From Burkholderia gladioli (GTDB lineage Bacteria; Pseudomonadota; Gammaproteobacteria; Burkholderiales; Burkholderiaceae): a stretch of 64,000 bases of DNA. Made by a program: the position numbers and the translations under genes. The stretch lies in assembly GCF_000959725.1 (NCBI RefSeq), contig NZ_CP009322.1, positions 682,001-746,000 of the forward strand, read 5' to 3'. Of this stretch, positions 34,078 through 43,299 are shown in pieces; positions within the stretch are counted from its first letter, which is position 1, and every line of letters begins with the position of its first letter. Under the pieces are notes generated by a model, which worked only from the letters and a program-made list of their open reading frames with translations, did no database searches and was not told the DNA's origin.

Positions 34078-34422
34078 ATGACGAAACCTGAATTCACCGA
34101 CACGGCGAGCGCGAGACCGGACCTGTTGTGCTACCTGGTCGCGATCGCCGCCGCCTCCTATGCGCTGACGCAGGAATGGCGCATCGACCACGTGGTCAGT
34201 TGCTGCCGCGGCTGGCTCGACAAGCAGCGCGTCACGATGGACTGGCTCGATCGCGTGCGCATCGGCCAACTGGCGCTGAAGATCGCCAGCCGCGACCTGC
34301 TCGGCGCCGGCATCGCGGTGCGGCTGTCGAGCGTGCCGGCGCTGTTCACCAGCGAGATGGAACTCAACGAGGCGTCCACCATGGTGCAGCGGATGATGGT
34401 GCTCTGCCAGGAGGCGCTGTAG
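34078..34422 (+). CDS. Small hypothetical protein
   Basis: A 114-residue protein (MTKPEFTDTASARPDLLCYLVAIAA at the start) with four Cys (LLCYL, SCCRGW, MVLCQ) and a hydrophobic segment near residues 20-35. No signal peptide or known domain is recognised. The sequence has ordinary genomic base composition and codon use and a plausible purine-rich site before the ATG. No neighbour gives a clear hint. Confidence 0.6.
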   Translation: MTKPEFTDTASARPDLLCYLVAIAAASYALTQEWRIDHVVSCCRGWLDKQRVTMDWLDRVRIGQLALKIASRDLLGAGIAVRLSSVPALFTSEMELNEASTMVQRMMVLCQEAL

Positions 34423-34718
34423 AGGGCGCGCAACGTGCCTGACCGGTTCGCGTCGGCATCCCGGGCCGACCGCCGTTTCCCTCCTTCGCTGCTTCCCCCG
34501 ATCTCCCGCCTCGTTCGCCGCGCGTCTCGCGCGGCGCCGGAAGCGTTCGGCCGCGCGCGGCGCGCTTCGCATCTCGCGCCGGGCGCGGCCGGCAGGATTC
34601 ACGCAGCCGGCATATAGTGGGCGGCGCGCCGCCGTCGATCGCCAGCCACGCGCCACCCGGCTTGCGATTCGCTTGCGCGCTCCCCCCCACATCAGACTCT
34701 TTTGCAAGGAACCCGGCG

Positions 34719-35138
34719 ATGTCAGATAGCGCGCTCACCTGCGGCATCGATCACCTCGGCCTGACCGTTCGCGACCTGGCCCAGACCCGCGACTTCTTCG
34801 TGCAGTGCCTGGGCTGGAAGCTGGTCGGCGAGCGGCCCGACTATCCGGCCGCCTTCGTCTCGGACGGCCATCTGGTGCTCACGCTCTGGCAGCTCAAGGA
34901 AAGCGAGGCGCCGGTCGAGTTCGACCGCAAGCGCAATGTCGGCCTGCATCACCTGGCCTTGCGCGTGGCCAGCGAGGCGGCGCTCAACGAGGTCCACCAG
35001 CGCGCCTCGGCATGGCCCGGCGTGCGCGTCGAGTTCGCGCCGGAGCCGCTCGGCAAGGGCCCCAAGCGCCACACGATGATCTACGAACCGGGCGGCATCC
35101 GCCTCGAGTTCGACCACGACACCAGCAAGCCGGCCTGA
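34719..35138 (+). CDS. VOC-superfamily (glyoxalase/dioxygenase-like) protein
   Basis: A 139-residue protein with the paired beta-alpha-beta-beta-beta modules of the VOC fold. Metal ligands are suggested by HLGLTVRDL near the start, HHLALRV in the middle and the Glu in IRLEFDH at the end. TCGIDHLGLTVRDLAQTRDFF is the usual N-terminal pattern. Reactions in this superfamily range from isomerisation to dioxygenation and antibiotic binding; this one cannot be assigned. AAGGA precedes the ATG. Confidence 0.88.
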   Translation: MSDSALTCGIDHLGLTVRDLAQTRDFFVQCLGWKLVGERPDYPAAFVSDGHLVLTLWQLKESEAPVEFDRKRNVGLHHLALRVASEAALNEVHQRASAWPGVRVEFAPEPLGKGPKRHTMIYEPGGIRLEFDHDTSKPA

Positions 35139-35180
35139 ACCCGGCTGGATGGAAGCCCGGGCGGCCGGCTGCCGGCCCGC

Positions 35181-37268
35181 TCAGGCGGGCGCCGGGTCGG
35201 TCCCGGCGCCGGCGCGCTCGCGGATCAACTGCTCGAAGGCCTCGGCCGTCAGCGGCTGGCCGAGCAGGAAACCCTGCATCTCGTCGCACATCAGCGCGTT
35301 GAGCTTGTCGAGCTGGGTGGCGGTCTCGACGCCCTCGGCCACCACGTCCATGCCCAGCGAATGCGCCAGCGCGATGATGGCCGACACGATCGCCGCGCCT
35401 TCCTTGCCGTGCCGGTCCAGCCCGCTGGTGAAGAAGCGGTCGATCTTGAGTTGCTTGACGCGAAAGCGCTGCAGGTAGGCCAGGCTCGAATAGCCGGTGC
35501 CGAAATCGTCGATCGCGATCTCGAAGCCGGCTTGCTGGAAATCGCGGATCGCCACGATGGTGCGCTCGGCATCCTGCATCGCCATGGTTTCGGTGATCTC
35601 GAAGATGATCTGCCGCGGCGCCACCTGCTGCGCCTCGACGATCTCCAGCATCGCGTCCGCCAGCCCCGGCTGCGCGAGCTGGCGCGTCGACAGGTTGACG
35701 GCCACCTTCATGTTCGGCAGGCCCGCCTCGCGCCAGGCGCGGATCTGCCGGCAGGTCTCGCGCACCACCCAATAGCCGATTGGCACGATCTGCCCCGAGC
35801 GCTCGGCGATCGGGATGAAGTCGAGCGGGGCCAGCGCGCCGAGCTTGGGATGCTGCAGGCGGATCAGCGCCTCGGCGCCGGTCAGCGCCTGGGTCTCGCC
35901 GCGGAACTTCGGCTGGAAGTGCAGGCTGAAATAGCCGTTGGCGAGCGCCTCGTGCAGCGCCTGCTGGATCTGCAGGGTGCGCAGCGCGGCATCGTTCATG
36001 CCGACCTCGAAGAAGCGGTAGGTGCCGCGGCCGCCGCGCTTGGCCTCGTACATCGCCGCGTCGGCGTGCTTGAGCAGGGTGTCGACGGTCTCGCCGTCGC
36101 GCGGGTAGAGCGCGATGCCGATGCTCGGCGTGACGGGCAGCGGCGTGTCGGCGCTCCAGGCGCCGTCGCGGGTGCGCTCCAGCACCTTTTCCGCCACCAG
36201 CCGCGCATCCTGCGGCGAGACTAGCGGCTCCACCAGCACCACGAATTCGTCGCCGCCCAGGCGCGCCACCGTGTCGGCGGCCCGCACGCAGCCGCGCAGG
36301 CGCTGCGCGAAGCTCACCAGCACCTGGTCGCCGACCGAATGGCCGAGCGAATCGTTGATCGCCTTGAAGCCGTCGAGATCCATGAACAGCACCGCGAAGC
36401 CGGTCTGCCGGCGCCGCGCGCGGTCGATCGCCTCGACCATGCGCGCATTGAGCGTGCCGCGGTTGGGCAGGCCGGTCAGCGTGTCGAGCGTGGCGAGCCG
36501 CACGATCTCGCCGTTCAGGCTCGACACCGCGCGCGCCAGCCGGCTGTTGCGCATGTCGATGCGCGACAGCAGCAGGGTGACGATCAGGATCGCGAAGGTG
36601 AACAGCGTGACGGTGGTGGCCAGCCAGGTCGAATCGACGCCTTTCGCCGCGCCGCAGACGCTGCCGGGCGGGAAGTCGGCGGCGGCCATGCCGGCGTAGT
36701 GCATGCCGCTGATCGCCATGGCCATCACGAAGGCGGCCGCGATGCGCGCGCGCACCACCGAGCGGCGTTGCTCGTCGCGCAGGCGGCGCGCGATCGACAG
36801 CGCGGCGATCGAGGCGGCGATCGCGATCGCCAGCGAGGCGGCCAGCCAGCCGGGCTGGTAGTCGATGCCGGGCGCCATCTTCATGGCGGCCATGCCGGTG
36901 TAGTGCATGCCGGCGATGCCGCAGCCCATCAGCGTGCCGCTGATGGCCAGGTGGGTGCGGGTGGCCAGCGCGCGCGTGGTGAAGAACAGCGCGAAGCAGG
37001 ACACCACGATCGCCAGCGCCAGCGAATAGCCGGTGTCGAGCACGTCGTAGCCGAGCGGGATCGGCAAGGAAAAGGCCAGCATCGCGATGAAGTGCATCGA
37101 CCAGATGCCGGTGCCCATCGCCACCGCGCCGCCGGCCAGCCAGGCATGACGCTGCGGCGAACGGCCGAGCAGGGCGATGCGGCTCGTCAGGTCGAGCGCT
37201 GTGTACGAGGCCAGCGTCGCCACCACGAACGAGACCACCACCAGGAGGAAATTGTACGAGCCGTGCAT
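35181..37268 (-). CDS. MHYT-GGDEF-EAL c-di-GMP signalling protein
   Basis: A 695-residue inner-membrane protein. The N-terminal seven-helix MHYT sensor (about residues 1-245) has three repeats of the M-H-(Y/F)-(T/A/I) motif: SMHFIAM, GMHYTGMAAMKM and GMHYAGMAAADFP, thought to bind copper and sense gases. The GGDEF domain (about 260-425) has an intact RLGGDEF motif and an RXXD inhibitory site five residues before it (RAADTVARLGGDEF). The EAL domain (about 435-690) has EALIRLQHP and DDFGTGYSSL. It is therefore probably able both to make and break c-di-GMP. Confidence 0.95.
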   Translation of the reverse strand: MHGSYNFLLVVVSFVVATLASYTALDLTSRIALLGRSPQRHAWLAGGAVAMGTGIWSMHFIAMLAFSLPIPLGYDVLDTGYSLALAIVVSCFALFFTTRALATRTHLAISGTLMGCGIAGMHYTGMAAMKMAPGIDYQPGWLAASLAIAIAASIAALSIARRLRDEQRRSVVRARIAAAFVMAMAISGMHYAGMAAADFPPGSVCGAAKGVDSTWLATTVTLFTFAILIVTLLLSRIDMRNSRLARAVSSLNGEIVRLATLDTLTGLPNRGTLNARMVEAIDRARRRQTGFAVLFMDLDGFKAINDSLGHSVGDQVLVSFAQRLRGCVRAADTVARLGGDEFVVLVEPLVSPQDARLVAEKVLERTRDGAWSADTPLPVTPSIGIALYPRDGETVDTLLKHADAAMYEAKRGGRGTYRFFEVGMNDAALRTLQIQQALHEALANGYFSLHFQPKFRGETQALTGAEALIRLQHPKLGALAPLDFIPIAERSGQIVPIGYWVVRETCRQIRAWREAGLPNMKVAVNLSTRQLAQPGLADAMLEIVEAQQVAPRQIIFEITETMAMQDAERTIVAIRDFQQAGFEIAIDDFGTGYSSLAYLQRFRVKQLKIDRFFTSGLDRHGKEGAAIVSAIIALAHSLGMDVVAEGVETATQLDKLNALMCDEMQGFLLGQPLTAEAFEQLIRERAGAGTDPAPA

Positions 37269-37534
37269 GTCGAGAAAACGGAAGCAGGGGCGTGCGCGAG
37301 CGTCGGCGGCACGCGGCCGCCCCATCCTGCGCGCGAGCGGCGACTCGAGGCAAACGGGGCGGGAACGTCGCCCGCAGCGCGCGGCCGCAGGCCCAGCATC
37401 ATAGCCCCAGCGCGGGGCGAATCGGCGGCAATCGTGACGGCGGCACATATTCCCGGAGATTGGAAAGCTGTTCCGAAGGCTTGTCGCCAATAAGGAAGTG
37501 ATTTCGAATGCCTTCCGTGCGTATTTCGAACCAC

Positions 37535-37645
37535 GCTAGAATGGCGCCCGCCAAGCTCGGAAGCGGGTGCAAATCCCGCGCGGTCGCGCCACTGTGACCG
37601 GATCGCCGTCTCTCGACGGCCAGGCCGGAAGTCAGACCTGAGCTT
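37535..37645 (+). ncRNA. Cobalamin riboswitch
   Basis: The core reads GGGTGCAAATCCCGCGCGGT, then CGCCACTGTGACCGG (37587-37601), and ends in the B12 box CCGGAAGTCAGACCTG (37625-37640). These blocks in this order define the cobalamin (AdoCbl) riboswitch. It precedes TonB receptor C and a BtuDFC-type ABC transporter on the same strand, which is the expected regulon: with B12 bound, expression should fall. Confidence 0.95.
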
Positions 37646-37973
37646 CGTCTGGTCCTTGATGTTTTGTTCCAACGGGGCGCGAAACCCCAGGAGACTCCGC
37701 GTGATTCATGCTGTCCGATTCCGCGACGCGTGCCGTGCTGGCGCGCGCCGTGTCGATTTTTCCCTCGATTTTTTCATTGCCGCCGCCTTGATTGGCTCGA
37801 TGGGCGCCGCCGCGTCGCCCGATTCGACTTCGCCGCCGGATCGTCTGGCCTGAGCCGCAGCGCGTTCTTGCTCGCTCGCCAAGACTCCACGATCCGAGCC
37901 GCCGCCGACGCGGCACGCCGGATCATGCGCCGCATCCGCGGTGCACCTGCCACACGCCAATCCAGGCAAGGAC
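37641..37973. other. Long leader between the riboswitch and TonB receptor C
   Basis: 333 bp. Just after the riboswitch, GGGGCGCGAAACCCC (about 37675-37689) can form a short hairpin, followed by CAGGAGACTCC and GTG at 37701, the start of the possible small ORF listed separately. The rest has no recognised element. The hairpin next to AGGAG could be the expression platform. Confidence 0.5.
37701..37853 (+). CDS. Possible small membrane peptide under riboswitch control
   Basis: A 50-codon ORF beginning with GTG seven bases after AGGAG. It encodes basic residues (RFRDACRAGARR), then a hydrophobic stretch DFFIAAALIGSMGAAASP that looks like a membrane segment or signal peptide, then a Pro/Ser-rich end. 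It lies between the cobalamin riboswitch and the receptor gene. It is not CbtB, which has a different His-rich end. Whether it is translated is unknown; it could be a leader peptide or chance. Confidence 0.3.
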   Translation: MIHAVRFRDACRAGARRVDFSLDFFIAAALIGSMGAAASPDSTSPPDRLA

Positions 37974-40229
37974 ATGAAACGTCATCACCATTCCGTCTTT
38001 CCGCGCGCGCCGCGCACGGCCCCTCGTCGCGCCTGCGCGAGCGCGGTCGCCATCGCCTCCCTGCTCGGCATGCCGCGCGTGGCGCTGGCCGACGACGCGC
38101 TGCCTTCGAAATCGACGACCGACGCGGCGCCGGCCGGTGCCGCTGGCTCCGCGAAACTCGCCGGCAGCGGCGGCGCGGCCCAGGCGCTGCCGGCCATCTC
38201 GGTGGGCGCCGCGCGCGCCGCCGCCGATGCCGGCAATCCCAGCAAGCCGGCCGGCACCGGCAGCCGGCTCGGCCTGTCGAGCCTCGACACGCCGGCCAGC
38301 GTCGAGACGCTCGACGGCGAGCGGATCCGCGAGCGCGGCGACACCAGCGTGCTCGATGCCGTCACGCGCGCGGCCGGCTTCGCGGCCAACGCGGCGCCCG
38401 GCAACGGCGGCACGTCGGTATCGGTGCGCGGCTTCAGCGGTCCCGAATCGATCACCACGCTGTATGACGGCACGCGCATGCTGGTGGGCGCGGGCACGGT
38501 GACCTTCCCGGTCGACACCTGGTCGGTCGAGCGCATCGAGGTGCTGCGCGGGCCGGCTTCGGTGCTGTACGGCGAGGGCGGGCTGGGGGGCGTGATCAAC
38601 GTGGTGCCCAAGGCGCCTCGGCGCGAGCGCGAGACCAGCTTGCTGGTGGGCGCCGGCAGCTACGGCCAGAAGCGCGTCGCGCTCGACACCACCGGCGCGC
38701 TCGGGCCGATGCTCTCGTATCGCTTCCATGTGAACGACGATCGGCAGAACGGCTGGGTGCCGCGCGGCGAGTCGCATTTGACCTCGGTGGGCGGCGCGCT
38801 GAAGCTCGACGTGAATCCCTCGCTGTCGTTCACGCTCGACTACGATTTCGCGCGCCAGAAGCCGATGACCTATTTCGGCGTGCCGGTGATCGACGGCGTG
38901 CTCGATCCCGCCATGGCGCGGCAGAACTACAACGTCGGCGACGCCTCGATCGCCTATTACGATCGCTGGGCGCGCCTGAACACCACCTGGCGCGCAGCGC
39001 CCGGCATCACGGTGCGCAACCAGTTCTACGGCATGCTGACCGATCGCCATTGGCGCGATTCGGAAAGTTATGCGCTGCAGGGCGACGGCAGCGTGCTGCG
39101 CAGCGACTACATCGAGATCCGCCATCACGAGCGGCAGGTCGGCGACCGGCTCGACACCACCTTCGACGGCCATCTGCTGGGCCGCCAGAACCGGCTGGTG
39201 GTGGGCGCCGAATTCAACGACGTGAGCTTCGTCGATACCAGCAACACGCCCTTCGACGGGCAGTCGGTGGTGCCGGCCTTCGGCTTCGATCCCGGCTCGT
39301 TCTCGAGCCCGGACGCGACCGTGCCGGTGTTCCGCACGCACACGCGCCAGGCCGGCGTGTTCGCCGAGGATCGCATCGAGCTGAGCGATCGGCTGTCGTG
39401 GATCTCGGGCCTGCGCTACGACTACATCGACTACCAGCGCGATACCTTCGCCACGCCGAGCTCGCCCGCCTCGTCGTTCAGCAAGACCTTCGCGCATACC
39501 AGTTGGCGCACCGGGCTGGTGTTCTCGCTGACGCCCGACATCTCGCTGTACGGCCAGTACACCACCGGCACCGACGGCGTGGGTTCGCTGATCACGCTGT
39601 CCAAGAGCAGCAGCGCCTTCAACCTCTCGACCGGCGATCAATGGGAAGCGGGCTTCAAGCAGGCCTTCGCGGGCGGACGCGGCGCGTGGACGCTGGCGTT
39701 TTACCAGATCGTCAAGCGCAACCTCCTCAGCGTCGATCCGCAGAACCCCGGCCAGACCATCCAGGTGGGCAAGCAGTCCTCGCGCGGCGTCGAGTGGACC
39801 GGCGCCTTCAGGCTCGGCCACGGCATCTCGATCGACGCGAACGCGGCCTTCCTGCGCGCGCGCTACGACGACTTCAACGAATCGGTGGACGGCGTGAGCG
39901 TGTCGCGTGCCGGCAAGGTGCCGATCAACATCCCGCAGCAGACCGCCAATCTGTGGCTCGACTGGGCCTTCGCGCCGGGCTGGCGCGCCGGCGCGGGGCT
40001 GCGTTATGTCGGCCGCAGCTACGGCGATACCGCCAACACGGTGCCGCTTGCCTCCTATACGCTGCTCGACGCCTCGGCCTCGTGGCGCGCCACCCAGGAC
40101 CTGACCTTGTCGCTCTACCTGCACAACCTGACCAACCGTGTCTATGTCGAGACCAGCCAGAACAGCGGCAGCGAGTGGCTGCTCGGCGCGCCGCGTTCGG
40201 GCGGCGTGACGGCGACGCTGAAGTTCTGA
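37974..40229 (+). CDS. TonB-dependent receptor under cobalamin riboswitch (receptor C, BtuB role)
   Basis: A 751-residue outer-membrane receptor. The N-terminal export signal is followed by a low-complexity Ala/Gly linker to about residue 90, a plug domain (LRGPASVLYGEGGLGGVINVVP) and a barrel ending GGVTATLKF. There is no STN domain. By sequence it is a siderophore-receptor-type paralogue of receptor A (5809-7926), rather than an E. coli BtuB-like chain, but the riboswitch and the BtuDFC-type genes that follow within 14 bp mark it as the cobalamin or cobinamide receptor. GGAC... AAGG sits just before the ATG. Confidence 0.93.
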   Translation: MKRHHHSVFPRAPRTAPRRACASAVAIASLLGMPRVALADDALPSKSTTDAAPAGAAGSAKLAGSGGAAQALPAISVGAARAAADAGNPSKPAGTGSRLGLSSLDTPASVETLDGERIRERGDTSVLDAVTRAAGFAANAAPGNGGTSVSVRGFSGPESITTLYDGTRMLVGAGTVTFPVDTWSVERIEVLRGPASVLYGEGGLGGVINVVPKAPRRERETSLLVGAGSYGQKRVALDTTGALGPMLSYRFHVNDDRQNGWVPRGESHLTSVGGALKLDVNPSLSFTLDYDFARQKPMTYFGVPVIDGVLDPAMARQNYNVGDASIAYYDRWARLNTTWRAAPGITVRNQFYGMLTDRHWRDSESYALQGDGSVLRSDYIEIRHHERQVGDRLDTTFDGHLLGRQNRLVVGAEFNDVSFVDTSNTPFDGQSVVPAFGFDPGSFSSPDATVPVFRTHTRQAGVFAEDRIELSDRLSWISGLRYDYIDYQRDTFATPSSPASSFSKTFAHTSWRTGLVFSLTPDISLYGQYTTGTDGVGSLITLSKSSSAFNLSTGDQWEAGFKQAFAGGRGAWTLAFYQIVKRNLLSVDPQNPGQTIQVGKQSSRGVEWTGAFRLGHGISIDANAAFLRARYDDFNESVDGVSVSRAGKVPINIPQQTANLWLDWAFAPGWRAGAGLRYVGRSYGDTANTVPLASYTLLDASASWRATQDLTLSLYLHNLTNRVYVETSQNSGSEWLLGAPRSGGVTATLKF

Positions 40230-40242
40230 GCCGCGCCGCGCG

Positions 40243-41031
40243 ATGAGCCATTTCCGCATCAGCTCGCTCGACTGGTCGCCCGCCGACCGACCGCGCGCCG
40301 CGCGCGCGCTGCTCAGCCGCGTCGCGCTGGAGGCGCGGCCCGGCGAGTTCGTCGGGCTGATCGGCCCGAACGGCAGCGGCAAGACCAGTCTGCTGCGCTG
40401 CGCGTTTCGCTACGAGCGTCCGCGCGCAGGCGCGATCGAGATCGGCGGCGAGGAAGTCTGGACCTTGTCGCCGCGGCGTGCCGCGCAGCGCATCGCGGTG
40501 GTGCTGCAGGATCCGCCCGACGAGTTCGGGTTGACGGTCGGGCAGGTGGTGGCGATGGGGCGCACGCCGCACAAGCGCATGCTCGAGGGCGAGACCGCCG
40601 AGGATCTCGCACGCATCGAGCGGGCGCTGAGCGACGTGGGCCTGGCCGGCACCGAGGCGCGCGCCTTCGCGACGCTGTCGGGCGGCGAGCGGCAGCGCGC
40701 GCTGCTGGCCCGCGCGCTGGTGCAGGCGCCCGAGCTGCTGATGCTCGACGAGCCCACCAACCATCTCGATGCGCGCCACCAGATCGCCTTGCTGGCACTG
40801 GTGAAACGGCTGCGCATCACCACGCTCGCGACCATCCACGATCTCAATCTCGCCGCCGCGTTCTGCGATCGGCTGTTCGTGCTCGCCGACGGCGAGATCG
40901 TCGCGAGCGGCACGCCCGACGAGGTGCTGACGACCGAGCTGCTGAGGGCCGTCTACGGCGTCGAGGCGATCGTCGACCGGCATCCCGGCGGCGCTTATCC
41001 GCGCATCACCCTGATCATCGACGAGGCCTGA
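40243..41031 (+). CDS. Cobalamin ABC transporter ATP-binding protein (BtuD-like)
   Basis: A 262-residue FecE/BtuD-type ATPase: Walker A GPNGSGKTS, signature LSGGERQRALLARAL, Walker B LLMLDEPTNHLDARH and switch His ATIHDLNLAA. It lies 13 bp after the receptor gene and 9 bp before the binding protein, all in one riboswitch-controlled operon. The substrate is inferred from that control rather than from the ATPase sequence. Confidence 0.93.
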   Translation: MSHFRISSLDWSPADRPRAARALLSRVALEARPGEFVGLIGPNGSGKTSLLRCAFRYERPRAGAIEIGGEEVWTLSPRRAAQRIAVVLQDPPDEFGLTVGQVVAMGRTPHKRMLEGETAEDLARIERALSDVGLAGTEARAFATLSGGERQRALLARALVQAPELLMLDEPTNHLDARHQIALLALVKRLRITTLATIHDLNLAAAFCDRLFVLADGEIVASGTPDEVLTTELLRAVYGVEAIVDRHPGGAYPRITLIIDEA

Positions 41032-41040
41032 GCGATCCGC

Positions 41041-42066
41041 ATGAAGCCGTCCAACCCGAGTTCCCGTATTGCCTTCTTGCTGGCGCGCCGCGCGGCGGCG
41101 TTCGCCGTGTGCGCCGGCGCGCTGCTGCCGGCCGCGCCCTCGCTGGCCGCCGGCCACTATCCCGTCACGGTCCGCAGCTGCAATCGCTCGGTGAGCTTCG
41201 AGCGCGCGCCCGCGCGCGCCGTCAGCAACGACGTGAACCTGACCGAGATGATGCTCGCGCTGGGGCTGCGCGATCGCATGGCCGGCTATACCGGCGTGGG
41301 CGGCTGGAAGACCGCCACGCCGGCCTTGCGCGCCCAACTGGCCGGCCTGCCCGAGCTGGCGCGCCAGTATCCGGCGATGGAGACGCTGGTGGCGGCCGAT
41401 GCCGATCTCTACGTGGCTGGCTGGAACTACGGCATGCGCGTGGGCGGGCCCGTCACGCCCGATACGCTGGCGCGCTTCGGCATCGCCGCCTACGAGCTGA
41501 CGGAATCCTGCTCGCACGTGATGCCGCGCCCGCCGGCCTCGTTCGACGATGTCTATGCGGACCTGCGCAACCTCGGCGCGATCTTCGACGTCGCGCCGCG
41601 CGCCGACGCGCTGATCGCGGCGATGCGCGCGCGGGTCGAGGCGGTCGGGCGCGCGCTCGGGCTGAAGCGGGTGCCGGTGCGCACCTTCGTCTACGACAGC
41701 GGCGGCGACAAGCCGTTTACCGCGGGCCGTTATGCGATGCCCGATGCGTTGATCCGCGCGGCAGGCGGTGTCAACGTGATGGACGATCTCGCGCAGAGCT
41801 GGGCGGCGGTCGGCTGGGAGAGCGTGGTGGCGCGCGATCCGCAGGCGATCGTGATCGTCGACTACGGCGCCGAGACGGCCGCGCAGAAGATCCGCTACCT
41901 GAGCAGCAATCCCGCGCTGGCGGGGCTCGCGGCGGTGCGCGAGCGGCGCTTCATCGTGATTCCCTACGACGAGGCGACGCCGGGCGTGCGCAATGCCGAG
42001 GCGGTGGAGGCGATCGCGCGCGGGCTGCATCCCGCGGCGTTTGCCGCTGGCGAGGGCGGGAAGTGA
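41041..42066 (+). CDS. Cobalamin ABC transporter substrate-binding protein (BtuF-like)
   Basis: A 341-residue periplasmic binding protein of the Fe/B12 cluster. The signal peptide is near residues 12-36 (LARRAAAFAVCAGALLPAAPSLAA). The ligand domain has SFERAPARAVSNDVNLTEMMLALGLRDRMAGYTGVGG and YPAMETLVAADADLYVAGWNYGM. Its stop overlaps a GTG (GTGA, 42063-42066) that is in frame with the permease gene, so coupling is likely. Confidence 0.92.
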   Translation: MKPSNPSSRIAFLLARRAAAFAVCAGALLPAAPSLAAGHYPVTVRSCNRSVSFERAPARAVSNDVNLTEMMLALGLRDRMAGYTGVGGWKTATPALRAQLAGLPELARQYPAMETLVAADADLYVAGWNYGMRVGGPVTPDTLARFGIAAYELTESCSHVMPRPPASFDDVYADLRNLGAIFDVAPRADALIAAMRARVEAVGRALGLKRVPVRTFVYDSGGDKPFTAGRYAMPDALIRAAGGVNVMDDLAQSWAAVGWESVVARDPQAIVIVDYGAETAAQKIRYLSSNPALAGLAAVRERRFIVIPYDEATPGVRNAEAVEAIARGLHPAAFAAGEGGK

Positions 42067-42071
42067 GCGCG

Positions 42072-43268
42072 ATGCGGGGCGTCGAGGAGGCGGCGGGCGA
42101 GTCGGCGAGGGTGGATTCGGGCTCGGGCTCGGTTTTGAGCGCGGGCCCGGATTGCGCTGCTGCCTCGGCTCCAGGCTCTGCTTCAGGCTCGGAGGCGCTA
42201 ACGGCAGCCGCCGCTCCGGCCGCCCCGACTTCCCATGCCACGCGATCGGCATCGCGGCCCGCCAATCGACGCGCACGCCGCGCGATCCGGCTCGGTGCCG
42301 TGCTGCTGCTCGCCTCGATGCTGGTCGCCACCGGTCTCGGCCCGGTGGCCATCGCGCCGGGCACGGTGGCGCGCGTGCTGCTCGCGCATCTCGGCGGACA
42401 CGCGGCGCCGCGCGTGGCGCCCGGCATCGATACCATTGTCTGGCTGATCCGCCTGCCGCGCGTGCTGCTCGGCGCGCTGGTCGGCGCCACCCTGGCGATG
42501 GTCGGCGTGGCCCTGCAGGCGGCCACCGGCAATCGCATGGTCGACCCGCACCTGCTCGGCGTCAGTTCGGGCGCCTCGCTCGGCGCGGTGGCGGCCACCG
42601 TCTGGTTCGGCGCCGCCTTCGGCTGGCTGACGCTGTCGGCGTTCGCCTTCGCCGGCGCGCTCGGCGCCACCGCGCTGGTGATCCTGCTCGGCGTGCGCTC
42701 GGGACGGCTCGATTCCTCGCGGCTGTTGCTGTCGGGCGTGGCCGTCTCGTTCGCGATGATGGCGCTGGCCAACCTGCTGATCTACCTCGGCGATCCGCGC
42801 GCGGCGCAGTCGGTGCTGTTCTGGATGCTCGGCGGGCTGGGGCTGGCGCGCTGGTCCCTGCTGCCGGTGCCGGCGCTGTGCCTGGCCGCTGGCGGCCTGC
42901 TGCTGATGGGCCGCCGCCGCGAGCTCAATGCGCTGACCAGCGGCGACGTGGCCGCCGCCGCGCTCGGCGTGGACGTCTCGGCGCGGCGGCGCGAGCTGTT
43001 CGTGGTCTGCTCGCTGCTGACCGCGGCCGCGGTGGCCGTCAGCGGCGCGATCGGCTTCGTCGGGCTGGTGGTGCCGCACGTCTGCCGCCGGCTGTTCGGC
43101 GCCGAGCATGGCGCCCTGCTGCCGATGGCGGCGCTCGGCGGCGCGCTGGCGCTGGTCTGGGCCGACGTGCTGGCGCGCATCCTGATCGCGCCCGACGACC
43201 TGCCGATCGGCGTGATCACCGCCCTGATCGGCGGGGCGATGCTGGTGGGGCTGGTGCGGCGCGGCTAG
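42072..43268 (+). CDS. Cobalamin ABC transporter permease (BtuC-like, FecCD family)
   Basis: A 398-residue FecCD permease: LPRVLLGALVGATLAMVGVALQAATGNRMVDPHLLGVSSGASLGAV and the ATPase-contact loop GAIGFVGLVVPHVCRRLFG. It is longer than usual because of an N-terminal, Ser/Ala/Gly-rich extension of about 75 residues before the first helix. The start could be the ATG at 42072 or the GTG at 42063 that overlaps the upstream stop. Last gene of the riboswitch operon. Confidence 0.91.
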   Translation: MRGVEEAAGESARVDSGSGSVLSAGPDCAAASAPGSASGSEALTAAAAPAAPTSHATRSASRPANRRARRAIRLGAVLLLASMLVATGLGPVAIAPGTVARVLLAHLGGHAAPRVAPGIDTIVWLIRLPRVLLGALVGATLAMVGVALQAATGNRMVDPHLLGVSSGASLGAVAATVWFGAAFGWLTLSAFAFAGALGATALVILLGVRSGRLDSSRLLLSGVAVSFAMMALANLLIYLGDPRAAQSVLFWMLGGLGLARWSLLPVPALCLAAGGLLLMGRRRELNALTSGDVAAAALGVDVSARRRELFVVCSLLTAAAVAVSGAIGFVGLVVPHVCRRLFGAEHGALLPMAALGGALALVWADVLARILIAPDDLPIGVITALIGGAMLVGLVRRG

Positions 43269-43299
43269 CGGAACGCCGCGAGGCCGGTGCCGAGGATGC

